Assembly (NCBI RefSeq): GCF_029537235.1
Contig: NZ_CP120638.1
Coordinates: 4,032,501-4,096,500 of the forward strand
DNA length: 64,000 nucleotides
Direction: 5' to 3'
Source of the DNA: Rhizobium sp. 32-5/1
GTDB taxonomy: Bacteria > Pseudomonadota > Alphaproteobacteria > Rhizobiales > Rhizobiaceae
Shown here: positions 37,327 to 46,573 of the stretch, in pieces
Layout of the letters: every line of letters starts with the position of its first letter
How positions within the stretch are numbered: position 1 is the first letter of the stretch
Notes under the pieces: model-generated
Databases searched by the model: none
Told to the model about the DNA's origin: nothing
What the model saw: only the letters and a program-made list of their open reading frames with translations
Position numbers and translations under genes: made by a program

Positions 37327-39438
37327 ATGACCGACAAACTCGACAGACTTTCCAACATCAAAGCGCCTGCACCGGCGTCAGATGCGCGGGCGCGCGCGCT
37401 TGCCGCCGCCATGCAGGCTTTCGACGCGCCGGAGAACGATTTCGAAAATATTTCGACCGCACCCCAAGGAACGGCGAAGGGCGGGCGTCAAAGCTCCATT
37501 ATCAACTGGATATGGAGCCCGATCATGAACAGGAAACTTCTCGCCGGCTCGGCACTTGCCACGCTGCTCGTCGTGCCTGCCGCTGCCTTTCTCACGCTCG
37601 AACTGACGCGCGGCACTCTGCCGGTGAGCGCACCGGAGGTAGAAATTGCCGGCGGCGAGCTGCCGAAGAAGACGGAACTTGCCGTAGAAAGCAAAAAGCA
37701 GTCACCCCAGAAAGCCAGCGAGGCCGAGCAGCAAACGACGCAGGTTGCCGAAAAGCCGGTGAACGCTCAAGACAGCGGCACAGTCTCCCCTTCGCCGGAG
37801 ATAGCGGAAGTGCAGCCGGATACATTGGCCGATACCGAAGCCGCTGCTTCCGGCGTACAGCCCCAGCGCGGAGAAGAATTGTCCACCGATGCTGCGGCAC
37901 CGATGGGGACGCTCAGCCGGACACGGCAGGTTACCACGATGATGCAGGAAGCCATGCCTGCGCCGGCAATGCTGCCTAACGATATCCTGCCGCCGCAGGA
38001 AGAGAGCCGGGACCGGTTTTCGAGCGGAGAGACGAACCCGGTGAAGAGCGTCGCCACCGATCCGGTGTCGACTTTCTCTGCCGATGTCGACACAGCCTCC
38101 TATTCCTTCGTCCGCAAGGCGCTTCTGGCGGGCGGGCTGCCGGAGAAGGACAGCGTGCGGGTTGAGGAGATGATCAATTATTTCCCGTATGACTGGCCCG
38201 GTCCGCAGAGTGATGCGGAGCCGTTCAAGGCGACGGTCAAGCTCCTGCCCACGCCCTGGAACCCGAACACCCGGCTCATGCATATCGGCATCAAGGGGTA
38301 CGATGTCGTGCCGGCGATGCAGCCGCGCGCCAATCTCGTCTTCCTCATCGATGTCTCCGGTTCAATGGATGAACCGGACAAGCTGCCGCTCCTGAAAAGC
38401 GCCTTCCGTCTGTTGGTCGAAAAACTGAAGGCCGATGACACGGTTTCCATCGTCACCTATGCCGGCAATGCCGGAACGGTGCTGGAGCCGACCAAGGTCA
38501 AGGACAAGCAGAAGATCCTGTCGGCCATCGACACGCTGCAGCCCGGCGGCGGGACGGCGGGCGCGCAAGGAATCGAGGCGGCCTATGCGCTGGCGAAGGC
38601 CGCCTTCGTCAAGGATGGCGTCAACCGGATCATGCTGGCGACCGACGGCGATTTCAACGTCGGCCCCGCCAGCGATGAGGCACTGAAGACGATGATCGAA
38701 GAGAAGCGCAAGGGAGGCATCTTTCTCTCTGTGCTTGGCTTCGGGCGCGGCAATTACAATGACGCTCTGATGCAGACGCTGGCGCAGAACGGCAACGGCA
38801 CGGCTGCCTATATCGACACGCTGGCGGAAGCGCAGAAATCACTGGTGGAGGAGGCGGGCTCGTCGCTCTTCCCGATCGCCAAGGACGTCAAGTTCCAGGT
38901 CGAGTTCAACCCGGCGCAGATCGCCGAATACCGACTGATAGGCTACGAGACACGAGCGTTGAAACGCGAGGATTTCAACAATGACCGTGTCGATGCCGGC
39001 GATATCGGCTCCGGCCATCGCGTCACGGCGATCTACGAGGTAACGCCGAAGGGTAGCCCGGCTGTTCTGAACGACGATCTGCGCTATCAGGCCGAAAAGG
39101 CGCCGGCAACGGAGGCCGTGCCGCAGGCCAAGGGCAGCGAACTGGCTTTCCTGAAAATCCGCTACAAGAAGCCGGATAGTGACACGAGCAGCCTGATCAC
39201 CACGACGGTTACGGAAGACAACGCCGTGCCGAGCCTGGATGCGGTGGGAGCGGATGCGCGGTTCTCGATCGCGGTCGCCGCCTTCGGGCAGAAGCTGCGC
39301 GGCACGGATGCGGTCGCAGCTTACCCCTATGGTTCGATCCTTGATCTCGCCGCCGGCGCTAGGGGTGACGATCCCTATGGCTACCGCGCCGAATTTCTCA
39401 ATCTGGTGCGGCTCGCCAAGAGTCTTTCGGGAGAATAA
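37327..39438 (+). CDS. Membrane-anchored von Willebrand factor A (YfbK-type) protein, probable partner of the ECF sigma factor
   Basis: This is a 703-residue protein. A short cytosolic N-terminus (about 1-60) is followed by one membrane helix (LLAGSALATLLVVPAAAFLTL), a low-complexity linker, the YfbK-type N domain (VKSVATDPVSTFSADVDTASYSFVRKALL) and a vWA domain with the MIDAS motif DVSGSMDE. A DUF3520-type C-terminal region follows. The ATG at 37327 is chosen because the open frame upstream overlaps the sigma gene. The single membrane anchor, the cytosolic tail and the tight linkage to an ECF factor suggest an anti-sigma or surface-sensing role. Confidence 0.85.
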   Translation: MTDKLDRLSNIKAPAPASDARARALAAAMQAFDAPENDFENISTAPQGTAKGGRQSSIINWIWSPIMNRKLLAGSALATLLVVPAAAFLTLELTRGTLPVSAPEVEIAGGELPKKTELAVESKKQSPQKASEAEQQTTQVAEKPVNAQDSGTVSPSPEIAEVQPDTLADTEAAASGVQPQRGEELSTDAAAPMGTLSRTRQVTTMMQEAMPAPAMLPNDILPPQEESRDRFSSGETNPVKSVATDPVSTFSADVDTASYSFVRKALLAGGLPEKDSVRVEEMINYFPYDWPGPQSDAEPFKATVKLLPTPWNPNTRLMHIGIKGYDVVPAMQPRANLVFLIDVSGSMDEPDKLPLLKSAFRLLVEKLKADDTVSIVTYAGNAGTVLEPTKVKDKQKILSAIDTLQPGGGTAGAQGIEAAYALAKAAFVKDGVNRIMLATDGDFNVGPASDEALKTMIEEKRKGGIFLSVLGFGRGNYNDALMQTLAQNGNGTAAYIDTLAEAQKSLVEEAGSSLFPIAKDVKFQVEFNPAQIAEYRLIGYETRALKREDFNNDRVDAGDIGSGHRVTAIYEVTPKGSPAVLNDDLRYQAEKAPATEAVPQAKGSELAFLKIRYKKPDSDTSSLITTTVTEDNAVPSLDAVGADARFSIAVAAFGQKLRGTDAVAAYPYGSILDLAAGARGDDPYGYRAEFLNLVRLAKSLSGE

Positions 39439-39451
39439 ACACAGGCGCGCG

Positions 39452-39799
39452 TCAGGCCTTCGGGTAGGCGCGCTCCAGCCCACCGGATCGGGTCAGCCCG
39501 GTTCTGAAAGAAATGAACGCGGCGTGCTGGCTCGAGCGCGCCGTTTCCATGAGACGGATCTGCAGGCGGGCAGGGGCATTCGTGCCGAGCCACTCGCCAG
39601 TTGTTTCCAGTTTCAGCGAGTTGAGAAACCGCGCTTCCGAGGCGAGATCGAGATAGCGGTAAATGCCTTCAAGGAGATTTTCGTCCTGGGCCGCGTTCTC
39701 CATCAGGAGACGCAGATAGGACTGATCGGCTTCGCCAAAGGCGGCAAGCTTATCCGCGACGGCGTCGCGATCGGGAAATGCGGCGGCTGTACCGTTCAT
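39452..39799 (-). CDS. Hypothetical protein
   Basis: This 115-residue protein is predicted to be soluble and helical: DAVADKLAAFGEADQSYLRLLMENAAQDENLLEGIYRYLDLASEARFL. There is no signal peptide or known motif. Codon third positions are GC-rich, supporting a real gene. Its stop faces the vWA gene end (39438) and it lies 48 bp downstream of the SPINDLY-type glycosyltransferase on the same strand, so co-transcription is possible. I do not recognise the family. Confidence 0.6.
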   Translation of the reverse strand: MNGTAAAFPDRDAVADKLAAFGEADQSYLRLLMENAAQDENLLEGIYRYLDLASEARFLNSLKLETTGEWLGTNAPARLQIRLMETARSSQHAAFISFRTGLTRSGGLERAYPKA

Positions 39800-39846
39800 G
39801 CTCAGTTCTTCCAGTCTTTCTTCATCGTATCGACGTTGTTTCGAGC

Positions 39847-41566
39847 TTAAGCGCGAAAGGGTTCGGTTCTCGCGGGACGTGCCGGGATATCGATATGATC
39901 CGGCTCCAGCCCGGCCTTCGCCCGCTCAACCATTCGCACATAGGCATCCTCAAGATGGCGCGTGAAACGCTCCGTGTCGAAAAGCGGTGCCGTAAACCGT
40001 TTGCCAAGGAGCTTTTCGCGGATTGCCTTCAGCCGGTGCGGATCGCGGGCCAGGTCTGCGCATAATTTCACATAACCCGCAGCGTCAGGCGCCACGAGTT
40101 CCGGCATTTCGAGCGCGGTCAGCAGGCTTTCCGACACGCGGGACGCGAAATGGCTGCCTTTCATCGTCACCACTGGAAGACCGGCCCAGAGCTTGTCCGA
40201 TGTTGTCGTATGGCCGTTATAGGGGAAGGTATCGAGGCCGATATCGGCCGCCTGCAATCTTGCGATATGCTGCTCGTATGGCGCAGATTTCGCGAAGATG
40301 ACCCGGTCCTCCTCCAGACCAACATCCGTCACATATTGCAGGAAATTGCTGCGGGCGAATTCGTCCTCGCACATCATCCACAAGACGCTGTCCGGAACAG
40401 CATCAAGGATTTTCACCCAAAGGCGGGCGGCGGCGGGCGTGATCTTGCGGATGGCATTGAACGAGGCAAAGACGATGCCCGTTTCCGGCAGTCCGGCCTC
40501 GGTGCGCGTCGCGGCGTGCGGCAAGGTCCGGTGCGTGTCGTCGTTCGCCTGGTAGCTTTCCGGCAGCCGGCAAAGCTTTTCGTGATAGTGCGGCTTGCTG
40601 CTGTCAGGGGTGACGATCGGATCGCTGATCACATAGTCGCAGTCGATGCCGGTGCCGCTGCCGGGAAAGCCGAGATAGGCCGACTGGATCGGAGCAGGGC
40701 CAAGATTGATGAGATCGATACGGGTGCGCTTTGTATGTCCCTTGAGGTCGACGAGGATGTCGATGCCCTGCTTGCGGATTAACTGCGCGGCCTTCTCGTC
40801 GCTGAGATGGCCGATCTGAACGATGCGACCGTAGCGTTTGCGCATGCCCTTGTCCGTACCAATAACCTTGTCTTCGGTATGGCAGAACAGGGTCACGTCG
40901 AATTTCTCCGGGTCGTGCCTGATAATGACACCCTGGAACAGGCGCATGGTGGCATGCTGGTCGGCAAAGTCGTTGGAAAGATAGCCGATCCTTACTCGAT
41001 CGGCATAGACATGCGGCTGCGCGCGCCGTGCGGCGCGGGATTGCGCGGTGAAAGCCTTGCCGTTCTGGATGCGGGTCAGCTTTGCATTGATCGCTTCATC
41101 GGCGCACCAGCTGATGTTGTCGAACGGATTTTCAACTGCAAAATAGGCCGCTTCCCCTGATTTCAGCTTCTGCAGGAACCGCTGGTCCTCGATCGCGGCC
41201 TCTTCGAGACAGAGATAGTTGTGCAGGCAGCGCCGATAGGTTTCCTCTGAGTCGATATTGAAATCGCCGGAGCGTGCCGCATGCCGGGCGGCGGTCAACG
41301 CCTGCTTCGATCTCGTTGGCGCGCATCAGCATGGCTGCGGCCAGCGTCTTGAACATCGCCTGTTTGCCGCCGTCGAGCTCCGATGCTCGACCGTAGAGTT
41401 TCGCCGCATCGCTGTATTGCTCGGCCTTGGCGTGACATTGCGCAGCCAAAAGAACCGTCTGCAAGCCGGCGTCGGCCTTGGCCAGCAGCGGCGTGAGCAG
41501 CGACAAGCTATGACGGTACTTGCCTGCTTGGTAGCTTTTGAGCGCGTTCTGAAGAATGATCGACAT
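39847..41566 (-). CDS. TPR-containing SPINDLY/OGT-type glycosyltransferase (GT41), frameshifted
   Basis: This is a predicted soluble protein glycosyltransferase of the O-GlcNAc/O-fucose transferase superfamily, about 573 residues after repair. The N-terminal TPR part from ATG 41566 (MSIILQNALKSYQAGKYRHSL) breaks at GATCTC (41309-41314, plus strand); removing one base gives ANESKQALTAARHAARSGDF and joins the catalytic part. The GT-B region has RIGYLSNDFADQHATMRL, VDLKGHTKRTRIDLI, APIQSAYLGFPGSGTG, FASFNAIRKITPAA and DTFPYNGHTTTSDKLWAGLPVVT. Bacterial SPY-like enzymes can modify flagellin or other proteins; the target here is unknown. Confidence 0.88.
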
Positions 41567-41737
41567 GGAGATTCCGGAAGGCTGAATGGAGTGACACCTC
41601 ATTTCCTAGCCTTTGAGGCTGGGGCAAGACTGGATTCCTTCACTGGCCCGATGCTGCGCAAGCTTGGCACAGCCGTTGTCTGCCATATTTGCTGGCAGGC
41701 CGCGCTCGCGACCGCCTTTATCAATCCGGAAAAGACC

Positions 41738-42756
41738 ATGCCCCAATTGTCGATCTGCATGCCGAGCAACCGCAACCTGGCCCGATCGAAGGCTTCGATC
41801 GAAAGTGCTTTGGCCTATGCGGAAGCGGTGGGTGCCCGTTTCATCCTTTCGGACAATTCCCGCGATCCGGAAAAGCGGGCCTATTTTGAAGGGCGCTCGG
41901 CCTGCCTGACCTATGTCGTGCCTGACAATGATGATGCGATGTTCAACATGATGACGGCGCTGTCAAAGGTGGACACCCCGTTTTTGTTGCCCATGGGCGA
42001 TGACGACGAGGTGCATCTGCTCGACGGCGAGATCCCGATCGATTTGGCGACCTTGCCCCCGGATGTTGCCGGCGTGCGGCCGCGCACGCAGATCTGGACG
42101 ACGGCCGATGGTGTTACCCGGACCGAGCGTTTCACGATTGATGCCGATGGCTCCGCCGAGCGACTTTTGGAATACAATCAGAAGGCCAAGGGCAACAATA
42201 CAATTTATTACAGCATCTACAGGACCAGCCTTTTCAAGCCCTTGCTTGAGCTGTTTTATGCCGCGCATCCGACGCGCGGCGGCTATTGCGACTGGGCGAT
42301 CTGCCTGTCCGTCTTTGCCTGCGGAAAGATGGTTTATGATCCATCGATGGTCTACCGCTATGATCTGGGCCGCTGGTCGCACCAGAAGGACATCGACGAC
42401 ACCAAGCTCTTCCTGTACCGCATGGTCGGCTTGCCGGATACGGCGGAGAACTTCTGGGCGCTGCTCGTGTTTGTGGATCTCTATATCTTCCTCATGCGCG
42501 GTGGTCTCCCCTGACATCCGAGGATCGGCAAAAGACGCTGATGATGAATTGTCGTATCTCGTTGGCGACCTTTGTCCGCGAGGTGCGTGCCAATCCGGAA
42601 AAATACGATGAAACAACACTCTATCTCGTTGAACTGATCGAAGCGGAAACGCAGCTCGATGCCATTTTCCAGATCGCCCTGGTGTTGACGGATTGCGTCC
42701 AGCCTGGCTTGAAAGAGCGCTATGTCCGCTTCTACCAGGCAGCCATCGCCGCTTGA
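41738..42756 (+). CDS. Glycosyltransferase-like protein (GT2-type N-terminus), frameshifted near C-terminus
   Basis: This is a predicted GT-A glycosyltransferase of about 340 residues. The N-terminus from ATG 41738 (MPQLSICMPSNRNLARSKASIESALAYAE) and the LPMGDDDEVH DDD motif are typical of family 2-like enzymes. The frame ends early at 42514. Adding a C to the C4 run (42508-42511) gives GGLPLTSEDRQKTLMMNCR and a C-terminus running to 42756. Four Trp/Tyr-rich segments (GGYCDWAICLSVFACGKM) follow the catalytic part. It is divergent from the SPINDLY-type gene and may act in the same glycan pathway. Confidence 0.72.
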
Positions 42757-42767
42757 CAATCGGACAA

Positions 42768-42801
42768 AGAAAAGCGCCCGAGGTTTCCCCGAGCGCTTTG
42801 A
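42768..42801. terminator. Bidirectional terminator between glycosyltransferase and bmt
   Basis: AAAGCGC at 42771-42777 pairs with GCGCTTT at 42793-42799, with G/C-rich inner pairs. It lies between the convergent ends of the glycosyltransferase gene (42756) and bmt (42825). A and T runs on both sides make it usable in both directions. Confidence 0.75.
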
Positions 42802-42824
42802 CTGTCTAGAATCGGAATGTCGGC

Positions 42825-43844
42825 TTACTGGCGGCGACGACCCGTGCGTTCGCGCGGTGCGCCGGTCGGGCCTTCATTGGCGGTCTTGTTGCGCATGGGC
42901 CCGATACGTTCGACAATGGTCTCGATGGTCGGCCGCTCTCCGGGCGTATACTCGTCCAGCGCCACGCGCATCGCGGCCAGGTGTTCGCAGGACGTGCCGC
43001 AGCAGCCGCCGATGATGCGCGCGCCGGCATCGCGGGCGAGCCGCGCATAGTCCGCCATCAGCGGCGGCGTGCCGGAGTAAAAGATCTCGGTGCCGCGGAA
43101 TTCCGGAATGCCGCAATTGCCCTTGACGACGATCGTTGCCGAGGGATCGGCGTCCGTCATGTCAAGCAATGATGACAGGATGTCCGAGGCACCGACACCA
43201 CAATTGGCACCAACGGCGACAGGACCGTCACCAATGTCTTTTGCGACGCCGTGGATGTCGCGCGGGTGCACGCCCATCATCGTCTTGCCGGCGGTATCAA
43301 AAGAGCCGGTGTAGACATAGGGCATGCCGAGCTTGACGGCGGCCTCGGCTGCGGCACGGATTTCGTCGGCGGACGACATCGTCTCGATCCAGGCGACTTC
43401 GGCGCCGCCAGCCTTCAGGCCTTCGATCTGTTCGGCAAAGGCTGAAACCGCATCCTCATAGGACATCGCGCCGAGCGGGATGAGCAGTTCTCCTGTCGGG
43501 CCGACGGAGCCGGCGGTAATCACCTTGCGCGGCGCCTGATCGGCAACAGCCCGGGCAATTTCGGCCGCCCGCTTGTTGAGTTCGAACACGCGGTCCTGCG
43601 CATGGTGGAGCTTGAGGCGGTGACGGGTGCCGCCGAAGGAGTTCGTCAGGATAATGTCGGCGCCGGCATCGACGAAGTCCTGGTGCAGCTTTGTGATATT
43701 CTCCGGCTTGGTTTCGTTCCACAGTTCCGGCGCCTCGCCGGCTTCCAGGCCCATGGCAAACAGCGACGTCCCGGTCGCACCGTCTGCAAGCAGCACGCCC
43801 TTTTCTGCAAGGAGGGCGGAGAGTGGGTTGGCATGCGCGCTCAT
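42825..43844 (-). CDS. bmt: Betaine-homocysteine S-methyltransferase
   Basis: This 339-residue zinc enzyme transfers one methyl from glycine betaine to homocysteine, giving dimethylglycine and methionine. The zinc ligands of the Hcy-binding family are seen as Cys215 (GANCGVG) and Cys281/Cys282 (GGCCGTS). Other motifs are LLADGATGTSLFAMGLEAGE, DIILTNSFGGTRHRLK, AGSVGPTGELL and WIETMSSADE. The ATG at 43844 is chosen because the upstream ATG at 43877 lies in a palindrome. Rhizobial Bmt proteins of this type are known to support methionine synthesis from betaine. Its upstream palindrome (43874-43897) suggests control by methionine-cycle metabolites. Confidence 0.9.
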   Translation of the reverse strand: MSAHANPLSALLAEKGVLLADGATGTSLFAMGLEAGEAPELWNETKPENITKLHQDFVDAGADIILTNSFGGTRHRLKLHHAQDRVFELNKRAAEIARAVADQAPRKVITAGSVGPTGELLIPLGAMSYEDAVSAFAEQIEGLKAGGAEVAWIETMSSADEIRAAAEAAVKLGMPYVYTGSFDTAGKTMMGVHPRDIHGVAKDIGDGPVAVGANCGVGASDILSSLLDMTDADPSATIVVKGNCGIPEFRGTEIFYSGTPPLMADYARLARDAGARIIGGCCGTSCEHLAAMRVALDEYTPGERPTIETIVERIGPMRNKTANEGPTGAPRERTGRRRQ

Positions 43845-43873
43845 GGTCTGGTCCTTAACTGTCCTGTTGGTCA

Positions 43874-43897
43874 TCATATAAAGATATCGTTATATGA
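43874..43897. promoter_or_regulatory. 24-bp palindromic operator-like site upstream of bmt
   Basis: TCATATAAAGAT and ATCGTTATATGA form a palindrome with 11 of 12 pairs matching, centred on GATATC. It lies 30 bp upstream of the chosen bmt start. The shape resembles operators of SAH/SAM-responsive ArsR-type regulators of methionine-cycle genes in alphaproteobacteria; I have no direct evidence for which protein binds it. Confidence 0.6.
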
Positions 43898-43932
43898 TTG
43901 CAACGTTTTTGCGTATCCTGCTGGAGAGGTGG

Positions 43933-45285
43933 TCAGTGTGGCGCCGCGCGAACGCCGAGCCGTGCGGCCAAGCCTAGTCCGAAAACGGCAAGGGCAGTCA
44001 GCAGCCACATCGGATCGGCGCGGTTGAGGAGAAAACTCTCCATCATCCCGTTATAGGTCATGAAGATCACGACCATGATGCAGAAGTCGGCAAAATGCCT
44101 GCCAGCAGGTCTTCGGTTGGCGCGTACATAGTCGTAGAACGGCTTGACGAACAGGAGCAGAAGGATGGTGATGCCGCCCGGCAACCCAAAGGTCAAGACG
44201 GCATCAAGATAGCTGTTGTGCCCTGAAACAATGCCGCGAACGTCCCAGTTCGCCTCGAAATCCGCTTCGAGCCCACGGATGACGGGGGACAGCCAGAAGC
44301 TGGCATAGCCATGGCCGAGCCAGAGATGATCGGAAATACTGGCGCTGGCGAAACGCCAGATTGAGCCGCGTCCCGTGTATGTCGGATCTTCCAGAATCGC
44401 CGTTGTCAGCGCCAATAGATGATCTGAATAGATTGTTCCCAGCGTCAGTGCGAAGATCAGTATCGTGAAGATGAAATGGACGACGATCATCAGGCCGGGC
44501 CTCGCCACAGCGCGCCCGATGAGCACAAGCATGATGGCGATCGGTAGGAAGCCGATCGTCGTTTTCGAGCCAGTGTGAAGCACGAAATTCATCGCCAGAA
44601 TCGCGATCAGGGCGCCACGCACCCGCGCTCCGGTACGGATGCAGTAGATGCCGAAGACGCAAAGTACGGAAAACACCGGCGCTGTCACGTTCTTGTGCAG
44701 CAGATGCCCTTTCCAGAATCCTGCGTGCCAAGGCTCGTCGCCGAAAGCCGAGTGGATGGCGCGGTCGGGGGCGACGAAGAGGGCGGCATAGTCGATGACG
44801 ATCAGTAGCAGGATGGCATTGGCACCGGCACCAACGAAATCCGCCTCGCTGCGCGGCAGCAGCAGAACACCGGCAACCAATATCATCGCAACCAGACTAA
44901 GCATCAGGCCACGTGCCGAGGCCGTTGGATCGTAGGATTGCAGACAGGACAAAAAGGCAACAGCGAAAATCAGTGCCCATGTCGGCGAAACCATTCGCCA
45001 CAATGTCCGTCGCTCCACAATGACCAGCATGGCAGCGAGATAGATTGTTCCCAGCCCGAGATAACCGAGTTGGTTGATGATGTTTCCTTCATTGCCGGCA
45101 TTGGGATCGACTTCCAGGCTTCCCGGAAACGGAATGAGTGTCAGCGCGATAAGAAAAAGCCCGGTCCCCGACAGGACCGCTGCCACGGCCTTGGTAAGCC
45201 TCGCGCTCAACTGGTCGGGCGTGTCTATCGAGACGGTCGCGGCCGAGTGAAATGTCCGTGTGTTCATCGATACATGGTCTTGCAT
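43933..45285 (-). CDS. O-antigen ligase family membrane protein (Wzy/WaaL-like)
   Basis: This is a polytopic inner-membrane protein of about 450 residues with ten or more hydrophobic segments. A large periplasmic loop is characteristic of the O-antigen ligase/polymerase family; the part around DPTYTGRGSIWRFASASI and LGHGYASFWL contains the conserved RxxxW-type and H/G motifs. Starts at 45285 (MQDHVSMNTRTFH) or 45267 are both possible. In rhizobia such genes polymerise or ligate surface polysaccharides. The nearest neighbours are glycosyltransferases, but the target polysaccharide is unknown. Confidence 0.82.
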   Translation of the reverse strand: MQDHVSMNTRTFHSAATVSIDTPDQLSARLTKAVAAVLSGTGLFLIALTLIPFPGSLEVDPNAGNEGNIINQLGYLGLGTIYLAAMLVIVERRTLWRMVSPTWALIFAVAFLSCLQSYDPTASARGLMLSLVAMILVAGVLLLPRSEADFVGAGANAILLLIVIDYAALFVAPDRAIHSAFGDEPWHAGFWKGHLLHKNVTAPVFSVLCVFGIYCIRTGARVRGALIAILAMNFVLHTGSKTTIGFLPIAIMLVLIGRAVARPGLMIVVHFIFTILIFALTLGTIYSDHLLALTTAILEDPTYTGRGSIWRFASASISDHLWLGHGYASFWLSPVIRGLEADFEANWDVRGIVSGHNSYLDAVLTFGLPGGITILLLLFVKPFYDYVRANRRPAGRHFADFCIMVVIFMTYNGMMESFLLNRADPMWLLTALAVFGLGLAARLGVRAAPH

Positions 45286-45470
45286 ATGGACCGCCCCGAC
45301 GGCGACGACAGTGTGCGGCTTGATGGCAGGGTGATGATTTGCTGACTCTGCGCTTTCGACAAGGCAAGCTCCCGGACGAGACAGCGCTCCGTCAAGCATC
45401 CACCATGCCGCTTTATGGTTAACCGTTCGTGAATGGAGCGCGCTGAGTGCTGACGTACAAGCGCAAAACA

Positions 45471-45500
45471 AAAAGGGCATCCATTTCGGGATGCCCTTTG
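45471..45500 (-). terminator. Rho-independent terminator of the betaine/choline transporter operon
   Basis: AAAGGGCATCC at 45472-45482 pairs with GGATGCCCTTT at 45489-45499, loop ATTTCG. On the minus strand it is followed by TTTTTGTTTTG. It lies about 20 bp after the stop of the ATPase gene at 45522. Confidence 0.88.
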
Positions 45501-45521
45501 TCGTCTGCAAGACCGAACGGG

Positions 45522-46573
45522 CTATTCCGCGGCCTGCATTGCCGGCTCATGGCTGATAGGTGTGACCATGGCTGAGATGATTGCGGACAGATCGATCGAG
45601 CCAACCGTTTTACCGTCAAGCGTCACGACATGCGCCTTCGTCTGGTTGGCCACCGTCATCATGCGGGCCGCAACTTCCAGAACTGTACCAATGACCACAG
45701 GAATGCCTTCGGGGTTTCCGGAAAGCGGCCTCATGATGGTTTCGACGTTGATCACCCGGCCACGGTTCACTTCCTTGACGAAGGCGGTGATATATTCATC
45801 CGCCGGTTTCAGGACGATTTCCTGACCGCTTCCCTGCTGGATGACCTTCCCGTCGCGCAGGATGGCGATCTTGTCGCCGAGACGCAGCGCCTCGTCGAGA
45901 TCGTGGGTGATGAACACCACGGTCTTTTTCAGTTCCTTCTGCAGGTCGAGAAGAACCGTCTGCATATCGACGCGGATCAGCGGGTCAAGTGCCGAATAGG
46001 CTTCGTCCATAAGCAGGATGTCGGCATCATTCGTCAGTGCGCGCGCAAGACCTACACGCTGCTGCATGCCGCCCGACAACTGGTTTGGATAGTGATTCTC
46101 GAAACCCTTGAGGCCGACACGCTCGATCCATTGCTGGGCTCGCTTGCGGCTTTCCGCATCCGGAACCCCTGAATTTCGAGACCGTAGATGGTGTTCTCGA
46201 TGATCGTCCGGTGCGGCAGAAGCGCGAACTTCTGGAAGACCATCGCCGTCTTGTGGCGGCGGAATTCCCGAAGGTCGTTTTCGTTCATCTTGCAGACGTC
46301 GACGCCGTCATAAAGGACTTCGCCTGCCGTCGGGTCGATCAGCCGGTTTATATGTCGAATGAGGGTGGACTTGCCGGAGCCGGACAGACCCATGACCACC
46401 ATGACGCCGCCGGCGGGCATGGAGATGTTGATATCCTGGAGGCCCAGAACATGGCCGTGTTTCTCGTTGAGTTCGCCCTTGCCAAGGCCAGCCTTGACCT
46501 GATCGACGAAGTCGCGGCCGCGTGGTCCGAAGATCTTGTAGAGGTTCTTGACCTCGATTGCATGACTAGCCAT
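45522..46573 (-). CDS. choV: Betaine/choline ABC transporter ATP-binding protein (ProV/ChoV), frameshifted
   Basis: This is an ATPase of about 350 residues for quaternary amine import. The N-terminal part (MASHAIEVKNLYKIFG; Walker A GLSGSGKST; Q-loop MVFQKFALLPHRT) breaks at a G4 run near 46165-46168; one added G gives QGVPDAESRKRAQQWIERVGLKGF. Then follow the signature LSGGMQQRVGLARAL, Walker B ILLMDEAYSALDP and a C-terminal CBS-type region (VIGTVLEVAARMMTVANQTKAHVV). It starts inside the permease gene end (8-bp overlap). Whether choline, glycine betaine or proline betaine is the main substrate cannot be told from sequence; the gene symbol is by family. Confidence 0.87.
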
